Notes: a model not told the origin generated them from the sequence alone. A stretch of 64,000 nucleotides of DNA from Scalesia atractyloides (GCA_947069175.1 CAMTDV010000013.1:13869001-13933000); one strand, 5' to 3'; shown: positions 47,941 to 59,748, numbered from the stretch's first letter. Numbers and translations are program-made.

Positions 47941-48428
47941 TCAAAGTAGGTGAAGCCAGGTGTTTAGGGTGTAAGGGGAAGCTTACAAGTGTCCCAAAAC
48001 GTGGCATATCTGATTACAAGTCCATGGTTTCTATTTAATGGTTTTTGGAGCTTTGCTTGGCTTCCAAACAAATTTTCTGCAGCAGAGGCCTTCTCGCGCC
48101 CTGCGAGAGACCCAGGCCTGGTCTCTCGCAGACCGCGACCGCCCCTTGACCAGTTTCAAAGTTTGACACTTTTGCCCCTAAACTTTAAAAAGCTTCTAAA
48201 AACCTTTTTAAACACATTTTTGGCACTTTTAGCCCTCCGTAGCCAATACTTGGCATACCCGGGATTATGCCCGGACATTGTTGAGCTCTCGGTTTGTTAA
48301 AAGGTCACTTGGAGGTATAAGTTAACATGTTGACACTTCTAATCCCTCCATTATCCAACTTTCACATATTTACAAAATTGAACCCTCTCGTCCAACAAAT
48401 GGCACGTAAGAGAGTTTAGGACTTCACA

Positions 48429-48660
48429 AAGGATCACTCAGAGGCTTATGATAAGCATGTTGATTCCGATGTCACTCAGAGGCTGGGCATGTTGACATAT
48501 TAGTCACTCAGAGGCCAAATTTTCAAGCATGTTGACATATCAGTCACTCAGAGGCTAATGATTTAAGCATGTTGACATATTAGTCACTCAGGGGCTGTTA
48601 TTATGTTGACATCGGATCGTCACTCAGAGGCTCAGATTGAGCATGTTGACGCCTTTAGTC
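48429..48660. repeat. About 45 bp tandem repeats in the element 2 LTR (U3)
   Basis: Six or seven copies of GTCACTCAGAGGC alternating with AGCATGTTGACATAT, with unit length varying between about 35 and 50 bp. They lie in the U3 part, upstream of the TATA box in element orientation, a common place for enhancer-like repeats. Confidence 0.8.
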
Positions 48661-48740
48661 CTTATTGGTCTTTAACAGACTATATGTAAAATACAACACG
48701 TGTCACTATACTATTGGACACGATTTTACAGGGTGTTACA

Positions 48741-48753
48741 TCCTCACCCCCTT
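48741..48753 (-). other. Polypurine tract of element 2
   Basis: AAGGGGGTGAGGA on the minus strand directly precedes the 3' LTR. Confidence 0.7.
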
Positions 48754-48777
48754 AAAAGAAATCTCGACCTCGAGATT

Positions 48778-49380
48778 TTATTCAAAAAGATGGGGGTATT
48801 TTTGTCGCATTGTGGACTCAACCTCCCATGTATATTCCGGACCTCTAAAAGCTTCCCAGTTAACCTTTACTATAGGTATCATTTTTCTTCGGAACTTCTT
48901 AACCTGTTGATCCTCGATCGAAATTGGTTTCTCAATGAACCTCAGGTTTTCATCTGTCTGCACATCTTTATGCGACATTGCTAGCGACTCATCGGCTAGA
49001 CATTTCTTAAGATTAGATATGTGGAATACATCATGGATTCCACTAAGCTCCTCTGGCAACCTGAGCTTATAAGCTACAGTGCCGACACATTCGACTATCT
49101 CGAATGGTCCAATATATCTTGGGCTCAACTTGCCCTTCTTCCCAAAACGCATCACACCTTTTCAGGGTGATACTTTCAGCATGACCTTGTCCCCTAATTG
49201 GAACTGAAGAGGTTTACGCCTCTTATCAGCATAGCTCTTCTGCCTATCTCTGGCAGCTTTGAGACGATCACGGATTTGCACAATCTTTTCCGTGGTCTCT
49301 AGGACAATCTCAGGTCCTGATAGTTGGGCCTCCCCAATTTCTGCCCAACAAACGGGCGTTCTACATTTTCTCCCATACAA
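48778..49380 (-). pseudogene. Element 2 integrase C-terminus and chromodomain
   Basis: The frame of 49162-49380 ([52 protein letters not shown]) passes with a break into 48778-49155, which has SPRYIGPFEIVECVGTVAY and a chromodomain-like end (RKMIPIVKVNWEAFRGPEYTWE, final KYPHLFE). Homologous along its length to 15275-16072 of element 1. Confidence 0.85.
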
Positions 49381-51085
49381 GGCCTCAAGGAGCAGCCTTG
49401 ATGCTAGTATGATAGCTATTATTGTAGGAGAATTCTATTAGGGGTAAGTGGTCATCCCAACTTCCACCTAAATCAATCACACATGCCCTAAGCATGTCTT
49501 CCAGTGTCTGGATTGTACGCTCACTTTGACCATCAGTCTACGGATGGTAAGCCGTACTAAAGTTCAATCGTGTGCCTAAAGATTGTTGGAAACTTTTTCA
49601 AAAGTGAGATGTGTATCTAGTATCTCTATCAGATACAACAGATACCGACACACCGTGTAGGGATACTATCTTGTCCACATATAACTTAGCCAAGTTATCT
49701 GAATTATACGTCTCTTTGATTGGCAAGAAATGAGCTGACTTAGTCAGCCTATCCACTATGACCCAAATAGTGTCATTTCCACTTTTGGTCTTAGGTAACT
49801 TGGTAATCAAGTCCATAGTTACCATTTCCCATTTCCAAGTGGGAATTTCAAGTTGTTGTAGAAGTCCTGACGGTTTCTGATGTTCGGCCTTAACTTGCGA
49901 ACACGTCAGACACTTAGCTACATAAGTGGCTATGGATTTCTTCAAACCCATCCACCAATAATTCTTCTTCAAGTCTTGATACATCTTGTCACCTCCCGGG
50001 TGAACCGAGTATCTTGAATTGTGCGCTTGTTGGAGGATTAGATCTCTAAGTCCTCCAAAGATTGGAACCCAAATTCTATCATTAATTCTTAGGATTCCAT
50101 CCTTTCCAGGCGCTAACTGATCAACAGTTCCGTCTAATCCCTCATTAGGGATATTAGCCTCTAATAAGGCTTGCTTTTGCGCGTCTAGTAGCTTTTCATT
50201 TAAGCTATTTCTGAGCTCAATGCTCTTAGCGTTAATCCTTATAGGTTTGACCTTTTCCTTGCGACTTAAGTCATCGGCAACTACATTTGCCTTGCTTGGA
50301 TGGTAGCGAATCTCGCAATCATAATCGTTAAGCGTTTCCATCCACCGGCGTTGTTGCATGTTCAATTCCTTCTGATTGAACAGATGTTGGAGACTTTTAT
50401 GGTCTGTGTATATAACACACTTTGTGCAATACAAGTAATGTCTCCACAGTTTTAGTGCAAATACAATGGCACCCAATTCCAAATCCTGGGTGTAATTCCT
50501 TTCATGCACCTTTAACTGTTGTAATGCATAGGCAATTACCTTGCTATTTTGCATTAGCACACAGCCCATGCCAGTGTGAAAAGCATCACAATAGACAACA
50601 AAGTTCTCAACACACTCGGGTAGAGATAACACAGGAGTGTTGCTCAATTTGTGTTTAAGAATCTCAAAAGATTCTTGTTGCTTTGGACCCCAATTATACC
50701 TAATATTCTTACGGGTCAAGGAAGTTAAAGGAGTGGCTATCCTTGAAAAGTTCTCAATGAACCTCCTATAGTAACCAGCCAATCCTAAGAAACTATGAAC
50801 TTCCGTTGGGGTCTTGGGCACTTCCCAATTCACTATGGCCTCAATTTTGGCGGGATCCACTTGGATACCATGCTCACTTACCATGTGTCCAAGAAATTGG
50901 ACTTCTCTATGCCAAAATTCGCATTTAGAGAACTTTGCATAAAGTTCTCCTGCCTTAATAACTCTAGGATGCACCGAAGATGTTTCGTGATCAGCTTGAT
51001 TACGAGAATAGATAAGTATGTCGTCTATGAAGACAATGACAAACTTATCTAAATACGGTTTGCAGACTCTATTCATGAGATCCAT
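49381..51085 (-). pseudogene. Element 2 RT end, RNase H and integrase core
   Basis: The 495-codon open stretch 49598-51085 holds [14 protein letters not shown] of RT, the RNase H landmarks ([54 protein letters not shown]), the integrase zinc domain ([13 protein letters not shown] ... [11 protein letters not shown]) and the first two acidic residues ([15 protein letters not shown]). The frame then breaks. The third, in [13 protein letters not shown], lies in 49440-49560 next to a stop where element 1 has Gln. Compared with element 1, RNase H has lost a residue before DLELGA. Confidence 0.87.
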
Positions 51086-51480
51086 GAATGTTGCTGGTGC
51101 ATTTTTGAGCCAAAAGGCATCACTAAGAATTCAAAATGACCATAGCGGGTCCTAAAGGCTATCTTAGGAACATCTTCACTTCTAACCTTCAGTTGATGAT
51201 ACCCTGATCTCAAATCTATTTTAGAAAAGTAACTAGCTCCTTGAAGTTGGTCGAATAAATCATCGATCCTGGGGAGAGGATATCTATTCTTAATGGTTAG
51301 CTTGTTCAGCTCCCGGTAGTCGATGCACATTCGCATCGAACCGTCTTTCTTCTTTACAAACAGAATAGGAGCTCCCCAAGTTGAGGAACTAGGCTGGATA
51401 AAGCCTTTCTCCAAGAGTTCGTCCACTTGAACTCTTAGCTCATTCTAGCTACGGGTGTTGCTCTTGGTATGACATCTATT
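51073..51480 (-). pseudogene. Element 2 reverse transcriptase, N-terminal part
   Basis: Open for 117 codons with [51 protein letters not shown] and FLVMPFG. It shifts frame at the MPFG motif, where element 1 continues LTNAP, and overlaps the next ORF by 13 bases in another frame. Confidence 0.87.
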
Positions 51481-51481
51481 C

Positions 51482-52330
51482 TTAACTCCACTTGCCTATC
51501 TGGAGGTAGGCCTGGTAATTCTTCAAGGAAAACATCGGATACTCCGAGATAACTAGTTGATCTTCAAGGTTCGGCTTTGGTTCATTTATAGTAACTTGTG
51601 CCCTATAGATAACACAGCCTCTTCTCAAACACTTGGATGCTTTAAATAACGACACCTGCCATTGCAGTCCATAGTGTGAGTCTCCAGGGATGGTGATCAT
51701 TTCACCGGATGGGGTTTTGATTTCGATGAGCTTTTTATTGCAGGCAATGCGGTCTTGGTTATAAGATAACCAATCCATACCTAAGACAACATCGAACCCC
51801 GCCAATTTCATTGGCAAAAGAGAGATAGGGATGGAATGATTCTTAATGGATATAGAGCATCCATCAAGAATGGAAGAAGCAGTTTCTAAGGTTCCATCGA
51901 TGAGTTCTATCTCATAAATTTTATCTAGAGTTCTTAAGGGTGTATTTAATAGTTTACTAAACTTATGATCAACAAATGATTTATCCGCACCCGAATCGAA
52001 AAGAACTCTAGCATAAATATCATTAATGGGGAAAGTACCTGTTATGACGTTATTGTCATTAACAGCTTCCTTAGCAGTCAGTCGAAAAGCGCGTGCGTTC
52101 CCCTTCTTAGCCTCTCCAGACTTTGGATTATTATTCTTTAAATTCTTAGGGCAGTTACTTGCAATGTGCCCTTTTTCATTGCAGATATAGCATACAACAT
52201 CCTTAAGATCTTTACAATCTAGGTACTTATGCCCTCTCCTTTTACAAATACCACAAGGTCTAGCCTGTGGATCATAAGTACACTGTCCTCAGTGGTTGCG
52301 TTTGCAAGTCTTGCAAAATGGCATTACAGC
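51482..52330 (-). pseudogene. Element 2 protease and zinc-knuckle region
   Basis: CYICNEKGHIASNCP (about 52190) is a CCHC knuckle. VLFDSGADKSFVD (about 52005) is the aspartic protease active site, followed by PMKLAGFDVVLGMDWLS (51765-51817). Several stops interrupt the stretch. The order matches gag-protease of element 1. Confidence 0.83.
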
Positions 52331-53247
52331 CGACTTGCCTTGATTCCCTTTGAACCCAAATCTCCCTTTATTTTTCTTATTAAACTTATGGGAGTTGTCA
52401 TCTTCCCTCTTCCTTTTTCCGTCAGTTTCAGACTTAACTGACTTTTGTCTCACAAGATCAAGGGTGAGAGAGAGAGATAGGTCTACAGCAGACCTATAGG
52501 TATTAGGCTGAGCGGCCTTTACCATGCCCTTTATCTCGGGCGCTAACCCATTAATAAAACGCGCAATGCGTTTGGATTTAGGGGTAATTAAATAGGAAAC
52601 TAACCTAGATAGGGAATTGAAATCGGAAACATACTTCCGTCAGTCTAGGTTTTTTATTGATAGAGATAAGAAGTCTGTCTCTATTTTCTCCACCTCATGT
52701 GGTGGGCAGTAGGTTTCCTTAATAAGGTCCACAAACTTGGACCATCCCAGATTATACAGGTATACTTTACCTATAGACTGGATCATGGCCTTCCACCATA
52801 TTAGGGCATCGCCCTTGAAGGATTGTGATACATACTTGACCACATCCTTTTCAGCACAGCCGCTGATGTCTACGATAGTCTCCATCTCGTCCAGCCACTT
52901 TAGGGCTTCTATGGCTCCTTTTTCCCCATTAAAGTCTCGGGGTTTACAGGAGACAAAGTACTTATAAGTACATCCGTCCTTAACAGAACGGGACTTTTCA
53001 ATAAGATCTATTTCTTTGGTTCACTCTTCGCATTTGAAGAGTGAACAGAGCTCTCCCTACAAGATGGTGGAATTGATAATGGCTTAGAGCGAGTAGCACT
53101 CAACTCTCTTAACTTCTCTATGGCCTTACCCATGGCCTTTTCTACAGCCGCATCAATGCGTGCTTGGAAGTCATTATTATCTATGGCTATATTTTTGGCG
53201 TCTTTGACGTTCCGATGGCTACTTTGTGCCTCATTAGAATTAGCCAT
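52289..53247 (-). pseudogene. Element 2 gag, broken
   Basis: Three pieces. 53008-53247 begins MANSNEAQSSHRN and has an acidic helical segment (ARIDAAVEKAMGKAIEKLREL). 52640-52885 has the retrotransposon gag signature (KYVSQSFKGDALIWWKAM, FVDLIKETYCPPHE). 52289-52525 is the basic linker (KRKREDDNSHKFNKKNKGRFG). Stops and shifts separate them. Confidence 0.8.
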
Positions 53248-53639
53248 TCTTCAAAGTTTTGGTTCTATATACCAAATAAAATTTCTCTTAGCCATGGTAT
53301 AATAACCATATCGGCTTTTAAACATTGGATACAAAAATCCATTGCCTATTCTTGTGTGAATAACATCACAACTCTTAGGCTTAATATAACTATATTTTGG
53401 CCTAGGTCTTAATAGGACCATCATAGGCAAATTACAATCTGGACATAGTCCATTTATTATAGACAGAGGACCACAATGTCACAACTGTCATTGTCATATT
53501 TGACAATTTTTATAGCACATAGGCTTGTCACAGAGGACATCGAAATATGACATATAGGTCTGTCACTAATGGACATAGGATATGGCACATAGGCCTATCA
53601 CTAATGGACATAGGATACAACACATAGGCACTACATCAC

Positions 53640-54700
53640 AAATGGATGTTTAGTCACCGCATTGGTGATATTAGCCGGGATCAGGATAGATCACATGGCT
53701 ATATAGAATAGATCATAACTCGAAAGGGTAATACATCACTAATGAATGTTTTATTTATCATCGCACTGATGATATTAGCCGGGATCAAACAGATCAGAAA
53801 GGCTATTTAGCCGGGATCAAATAGATCACAAGGGCTATTTAACCGGGATCAAATAGATCACAAGGGTTATATAAAATACATATCTAATGGATGTTTAATC
53901 ACCGCACTGGTGATATTAGCCGGGATCAAACAGATCACAAGAGCTATTTAGCCGGGATCAAATAGATCACAAGGGCTATTTAACCGGGATCAAATAGATC
54001 ACAAGGGTTATATAAAATACATCTCTAATGGATGTTTAATCACCGCACGGGTGATATTAGCCGGGATCAAACAGATCACAAGGGCTATTTAGCCAGGATC
54101 AAATAGATCACAAGGGCTATTTAACCGGGATCAAATAGATCACAAGGGTTATATAAAATACATCTCTAATGGATGTTTAATCACCGCACTGGTGATATTA
54201 GCCGAGATCAAAACAGATCACAAGGGCTATTTAGCCGGGATCAAACAGATCACAAGGGCTATTTAGCCGGATCAAACAGATAACAAGGGCTATTTAACCG
54301 GGATCAAATGGATCACAAGGGTTATATAAAATACATCTCTAATGGATGTTTAATCACCACACTGGTGATATTAGCCGGTATCAAACAGATCACAAGGGCT
54401 ATTTAGCCGGGATCAAACAGATCACAAGGGCTATTTAACCGGGATCAAATAGATCACAAGGGTTATATAAAATACATCTCTAATGGATGTTTAATCACCG
54501 CACTGGTGATATTAGCCGGGATCAAAACAGATCACAAGGGATATTTAGCCGGGATCAAACAGATCACAAGGGCTATTTAACCGGGATCAAATAGATCACA
54601 AGGGTTATATAAAATACATCTCTAATGGATGTTTAATCACCGCACTGGTGATATTAGCCGGGATCAAACAGATCACAAGGGCTATTTATAGGGTTAGGAC
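53640..54700. repeat. Minisatellite with higher-order structure inside element 2
   Basis: Base unit of about 33 bp, GGGATCAAATAGATCACAAG plus GGCTATTTAACC, in runs of three or four. Each run is followed by a spacer with GGTTATATAAAATACAT and AATGGATGTTTAATCACCGC. The super-unit recurs with starts at about 53885, 54027, 54168, 54341, 54482 and 54625, periods about 142, 141, 173, 141 and 143, the longer one having an extra base unit. Older, diverged units lie to the left. It sits between the leader ORF and gag. Confidence 0.92.
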
Positions 54701-55224
54701 ATAGTCCATCACCTTGAAGATTAGTGTGATTCCTCAAGTCACACAACCATGAGTATGCACATTACTTGAATGTTAACATAAGAGGACCTTAATGGTTGAT
54801 CAATAGTCCTGGTCGCATTGACCTTAATGACTTAGAGGCTTGAACTTAGTCCACCTCCTCTAGATAGAAGGATAACTTCCCTTAACTATCATGATAGAAG
54901 ACCCTTCCGTTCTTAACTATCACTTATATATTTGGCCAAATATGTGGTCTGTGCCACTCGGCAAATCAAAACCATTAAGATCTTTTTTTAATTATATCGC
55001 AGAACATAAATTTTGATTAAAATCGAGACGCTTGTTTTCAAGAGGATGAATACATATATATATAATTCCAAAATACTTTATTAAATTTCAATTTAGAAAT
55101 TACAATACTAGAAAATGAAATAAACTTGTCCATGCAAGGACTTAAAGGAATAAAAATGTCCACGTAGGGACTAAAGAAAAAATAATATCCTCGCAGGGAC
55201 TACATATTATTAGAAGAAACTTCA
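54701..55224. other. Element 2 leader, non-coding part
   Basis: No ORF is supported. A short tandem of GTCCxxGCAxGGACT-like blocks (TCCATGCAAGGACTTAAAGG, TCCACGTAGGGACTAAAG, TCCTCGCAGGGACTACA) occurs at 55128-55205. Confidence 0.4.
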
Positions 55225-56296
55225 CTCGTCCTTCTTCCCCTTGACCAATTTGGAGAGTTTCTTTAAGAATTTATTCGTCTTCTTCTCCGTTTTCTCCGCC
55301 TGTTGCTGCATTTCTTTCATCATTTCTAAGGCCTCATTTAATATGGCGGCGGTTGTGGTTGTGGTTGTGTGCATAACGGATACTGGTACCTATAAGTTGG
55401 ATATCCAGTCGGTGGATAAGTAGGTGGGAAGGAGACGGGTAAAGTGCATTGTGCATAACGCCTGCATGTATGGGTCTTGCGACCACGCTTGATAGTCTAC
55501 CGGCGTAGACGGGTTAAAAGGATCATATCCAGACGTGTCTGGATATGTGGAATTGGGTTAGTATAACCGATGGTGGTGGTTGGTTGAACTGTAGGTGTGG
55601 GTGTTGGTTCCATTATAGGTGGAACATTAGAAAGTCCACCCATTTTGTGGGTCCTCTTGAATTGTGGGGTAGGAGTTGGGCAAAGGTGGTAGCGATCCGA
55701 CCTTTGTCCGGCACGTACCGATATACGTGCTCTACGCTTCCTTCTTGGTGGTTCAGGTGGTGGTTGAGGTTAGTCCACGGGTTCCATGTGGACATCTTCT
55801 TGAACAGGAGGTGGTTGAGAGTGGTGAGAAGGAGTGTGGGCGAAAATAAATTGGTTCCAGTATTGGTCCCACTCATTAGGACCTTGGTAGGGTGATGCGG
55901 CATATGAGTTTGAATCGCTCGAAATTTCAATGGATGCACATTTGAACCCGACGGCGGCATCTCCGGGTCGGAGTCCTCGTCCATAGGGTGTGGTTGGTCC
56001 AATTGATTTTGATCGGCTGGAGGCGTGTTAATATAATGGTTGGGGTTAAATTCTTCACGGTAGGAGTGATGAGAATCGGAATGATGAGAATGGTAGGAGT
56101 GGTGTGAGTGGTAAGAATTTTGGGAATGTGAGGGCGAGTGTCTATTAGAGACAGAACGTCTCGCTGGTTGCCATGGAGACGAATCTCCTGATTCTTGGTA
56201 TGCATCTGAGTTATGTGGTTGAGGGGGAATGCGTCCCGATGGTCCTCCTCTCATTGGACCTTTTCCTCGTCCAATTTGTCCTCGTACACGTGGGGC
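55225..56296 (-). pseudogene. Extra ORF in the element 2 leader, upstream of gag
   Basis: Minus-strand coding remnant of about 1 kb before gag. The N-terminal part (from about 56296) is basic and Gly-rich (RVRGQIGRGKGPMRGGPSGR), preceded by a splice-acceptor-like TTTTTAACAG. Then comes a Ser/His tract (HSHHSYHSHHSDSHHSYREE), a Pro-rich acidic middle, and a coiled-coil end (EMMKEMQQQAEKTEKKTNKF..LVKGKKDE, stop near 55230). Frameshifts split it (open stretch 55613-56254). Element 1 has no counterpart. Function unknown; it may be an alternative gag N-terminus or an accessory protein. Confidence 0.6.
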
Positions 56297-56459
56297 ATTT
56301 TCCTGTTAAAAATCAATTAAAAAAACAATACTAATAACTTAATAATGAAATGAGTAACCTAGGTAAATGCCTAGACTCGGAAGTCTAAGGAATGTGCTCG
56401 TGTAAGTTTGAGACTAAACACAAAGGCTAGTGTTTAATTCTCTCAAACGTTGGCCTGAT
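56297..56459 (-). other. Element 2 leader next to the 5' LTR; primer site unclear
   Basis: The minus strand after the LTR end TTGTGACA reads ATCAGGCCAACGTTTGAG. This is not the initiator-Met site seen in element 1. Either a different tRNA primes it or the site has decayed. Confidence 0.35.
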
Positions 56460-58549
56460 TGTCACAACCCAAATTTCCAACCCGAAATCCAAACACCGTG
56501 GGCCCGGGTGGGGAGTATCGTGACAACAATTGATAACATCATAGTCAATTTAACACGGCACAACGGAAGTCTTGGAGTAAAATTACTATTACAAACCGAA
56601 TGTTCGAAAATACAAAATAATAGACAAGCTTGTAATAGAAGATCCACAAGCGGATCATAAATTATACAAGGAAAGAATATAAAACAGACTTTGGGCAGAT
56701 TTAGGATTTGCAAGATCCTCTATCACTACCGAGCACTTCCGGCCTATTTTCGTATTGTACCTGCAGATTAGTCTTTTGAAAATACGTCAGCTTTCGCTGG
56801 TAATACACCCAACTGACTATTTTGAAAAAAATTCAAAAATGTTTTAGGTGCGTATCAGCACAAAATCTTTTTATAACTTGGGTTAATTGACCATCCAACC
56901 TTGTTAACAGATTTTCATGTTTGTCATACATACGGGGTCAGCAGGAAAACCGAGACACAATTAACGTACACACCACTTTGGACTCACGAAGGAGTCAATT
57001 CCTCCCAACCTTGTGGGAATGCATAATTGAGCGTCTATCGTGTGTATGCCTACACCCGCGCTAAGGTCGTGGCCATTTCGATTGTAATGAGCCGAGGATA
57101 TCCAGAACACGGTAGTTAACCCCCGATGTTTAAATTATCAAACAAAACTGATTAAAACAGAATATGCGGATTTCTATCCCGAACCGGCGTTCGATTAATC
57201 CCATTTCCGACCAAGCGGTAATAATTTATCGTAACCCAAGCCCGTATAGGGGAAATGAGTCGAGAGTATTTACCTGAGCTAGTCTTCTTTAATTTTTAAT
57301 AGCTCAGCCGTACACAAAAAGGACTAAGTGCAGATAGCATTTACCGGCAAGTCTCTAGTCTGGATTATGGCATAAAGTAACCAATTAAATACTAACGGTC
57401 TTATTTAAGTCATAGACTTAGACCGACTAGCGTACTTGATCAAAACGTATGACGCTAGATTAAACGATGATTGGATAGAATGTAGCTTAATCCCAACAAG
57501 TACCTTGACTTTTTTAATATGGGTAAACTATTAACACTCTGGATTTTGAGACTTAAATGACAAGGTTAAACCTATTTCGGTTAATTTTCGTAAAATAATT
57601 ACATATTCGTAACCGTGCGCATATTAGCGATATCAGGTAACCAGATAAGTCATGGAAAAGTTCTATATGCCATTATACTTTAAATAAGTTAAGATATCAG
57701 TAGGATGTCGACTTATATGCCCGTTAAGGTTTTAAAACGAAATTATGCCTCATAAGGGCATTTTGGTAATTTTATACCGTAATAAAGGAACTTGAATATA
57801 ATTTTAATGTTATAGTCATAAGTATTCTGGAAAAATACTTTATTTATAATATAATATCAGTAGGATGTCAATTATATGTGTAAATTATCCTTTATGACCA
57901 AACTATGCACCGAAGGGGCATTTTGGTCATTTTACACATAGTTTATAATTTATTTGGGATTCTGAATTGATAACATGTACCTACTGTAAATATCTTTAAA
58001 ATAAGTTTTAAAATCAATAGGTAACAAGTCTTGGTCAAGAATACGGTTTAAAACCATATTATGCGCCGAAACGACGCTTATGTCGTAAAATGACGTTTTT
58101 AAGTGATGTTTACAAAAAATGACATTAAGGTCAGATTAAAAAGTTTAAAACATGTTATTTAATATAACATATCAGTAGGTAAATGATTTACCTTGAAATG
58201 ATTTGATTAAAACCATTTTATAAGCCATAAGGGCTAAAACCGTCATTTATCGACATAGTTTAAGGACTTGTTTGAAAACTCAGTTTATAACTTGTTTTAA
58301 CATCCCAAATCCTACTTATAATATTACATCAGTAGGAAACTGATTTTCAAGTTTATTATCATTAAAGCTGTAACATCCGTCAAAAAAACGGGTTTCCAAA
58401 TCGTTTATTAACCGAATAGTCAGTCATAATTTTCGTCGCGTTATATTGGTTATTTTAATTTTAAATGATACATAATTAATAAACATTGTTAGAATTTTAA
58501 AACATAATTAATAAATCATAAAAAATAAGAGAATAAAAAAATATTTGAG

Positions 58550-58610
58550 GCTGCGGGTTTCGAACCCAGGTCAGCCGGTTCAATAAGTAACCAAACACCA
58601 CTCCGCCACA
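58550..58610 (-). other. Antisense tRNA-like module, solo LTR
   Basis: On the minus strand, box A-like TGGCGGAGTGG (58598-58608) and box B-like GGGTTCGAAACCC (58555-58567). Same place and orientation as in the other three copies. Confidence 0.6.
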
Positions 58611-58873
58611 CGCTTAAGTTTGGATTAATACTGAAATAAATAATACTTAACATAAAACTCGAATTCGAAATCGGACTTTCAGCGCGACAGAACTCGCGAT
58701 CACCGGAAAATCCGGCAATCCACGAGTTTAGCCATTTTCCTTTTGACTATAACGTTATAACGACTACGACATCGGTTATAACCGACGTCTATAGTCAATT
58801 CCAGACGTAACCGCCGGAGAGACTTAACCGGAAATCTTGAAACCGAAATAATTAAAGGCAGGATGTTGTAACT

Positions 58874-58881
58874 CTATAAAT
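58874..58881 (+). promoter_or_regulatory. TATA box of the solo LTR
   Basis: TATAAATA, about 505 bp from the LTR start and upstream of the tRNA-like array. Confidence 0.5.
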
Positions 58882-59328
58882 ACCGACTCTAATCATCCAA
58901 ACCAACTCGCGCAAGCTTTCAATCCTTACCCTCTGTGCAATATTGCTGTTTCTGAAACATCGCCGGAATTCTCTGCAAGTCTCCGGAAAACCGAACCCAT
59001 TTCATCTCTTCTGCCTTACTCTAAAGTAAGACTTCTAGAGCTCAGACAGAAAGCACCACACTCACCTCAAACTTCTGATAGAGCCTCTGTCACAAGATTA
59101 ACTTCGCCGGAGTTAACCTCAGCCGCCGGAACTTCATCGGAGATCACAACTGTTTGGTACAGCACCTTTAATTCTTTCTGTTTAAATTATTTCGTTAACA
59201 GTACTGATCAATCAACCAAATCAATAAGAATGATTGATTAAACAGTCGGGTTGATTCCTGGGTTTCATAAAAACGAAGAAGATGAACATCGAGTAGTTTA
59301 TAAGTATAATTAAAAATGGGATTTGTAT

Positions 59329-59748
59329 CGGGTTAGACACGCAGTCCAGTGGTGGACTGTGTGCATTTGAAACATAAAGATACCGAGTTCGAGTCTGTAC
59401 ATGCTTTCCGGTTCGCCAATTATACACAACCTTTTTAAAAACCAGTTAACGAAATAATCTAGTAAATATATAAATTTAATAAAAATCTTATATCCTTCGG
59501 GTTAGTCATACAGCCCAATTGGTCGGGCTGTGTGCAACACGAAGCCAAGGTCTCGAGTTCGAATCCGGTTAGTTACACCGCCCCTGAAATTATCCAAACC
59601 TTTTTAAATTAAATAAAAATATGTTAGCTCTAGTATGTGTATATGTATAATTAAATTTCAATATATTTCGGGTTAGACACGTAGCTCAGTTGGTAGAGCT
59701 GCGTGCACGCGTACGAGAGGTCCCGAGTTCGAACCTCACTCAGCGCAC
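59329..59748 (+). other. Three tandem tRNA-like modules, solo LTR
   Basis: Modules begin GGGTTAGACAC or GGGTTAGTCAT, with hairpins at 59338, 59507 and 59678 (spacing 169 and 171 bp). Stems are CAGTCCA/TGGACTG, CAGCCC/GGGCTG, and CGTAGCTC/GAGCTGCG. Box B-like sequences are GAGTTCGAGTC, GAGTTCGAATCC and GAGTTCGAACC. The third module has a canonical tRNA box A, TAGCTCAGTTGG (59682-59693), and reads like a tRNA through its D arm, variable region and T arm, but no pairing acceptor stem was found. Confidence 0.68.

Larger units (their letters stand above)
45358..48740 (-). repeat. 3' LTR of element 2 (3383 bp)
   Basis: On the minus strand it starts TGTAACACCCTGTAAAATCG (48740) and ends GGAAATCTGAGGTGTGACA (45358). 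It matches 56460-58368 plus 60816-61560. Uninterrupted at 47209-47213, where the sister LTR received the solo LTR, and at about 47950-47954, where it received the LTR at 61561. A TATA box lies at 47933-47940 on the minus strand. Confidence 0.93.

Noticed and set aside
53640..54700. CRISPR-like regular repeats
   Set aside because: The spacers are themselves repeats, the genome is a plant, and the array lies inside a retrotransposon. It is a minisatellite.
56297..56459. Initiator-Met primer site for element 2
   Set aside because: The sequence after the LTR end (ATCAGGCCAACG) does not match TGGTATCAGAGC; left unassigned.
59669..59748. A functional tRNA gene
   Set aside because: Box A and box B are good and a D-arm-like region exists, but no acceptor stem pairs and the sequence is repeated inside LTRs. 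Called tRNA-like instead.
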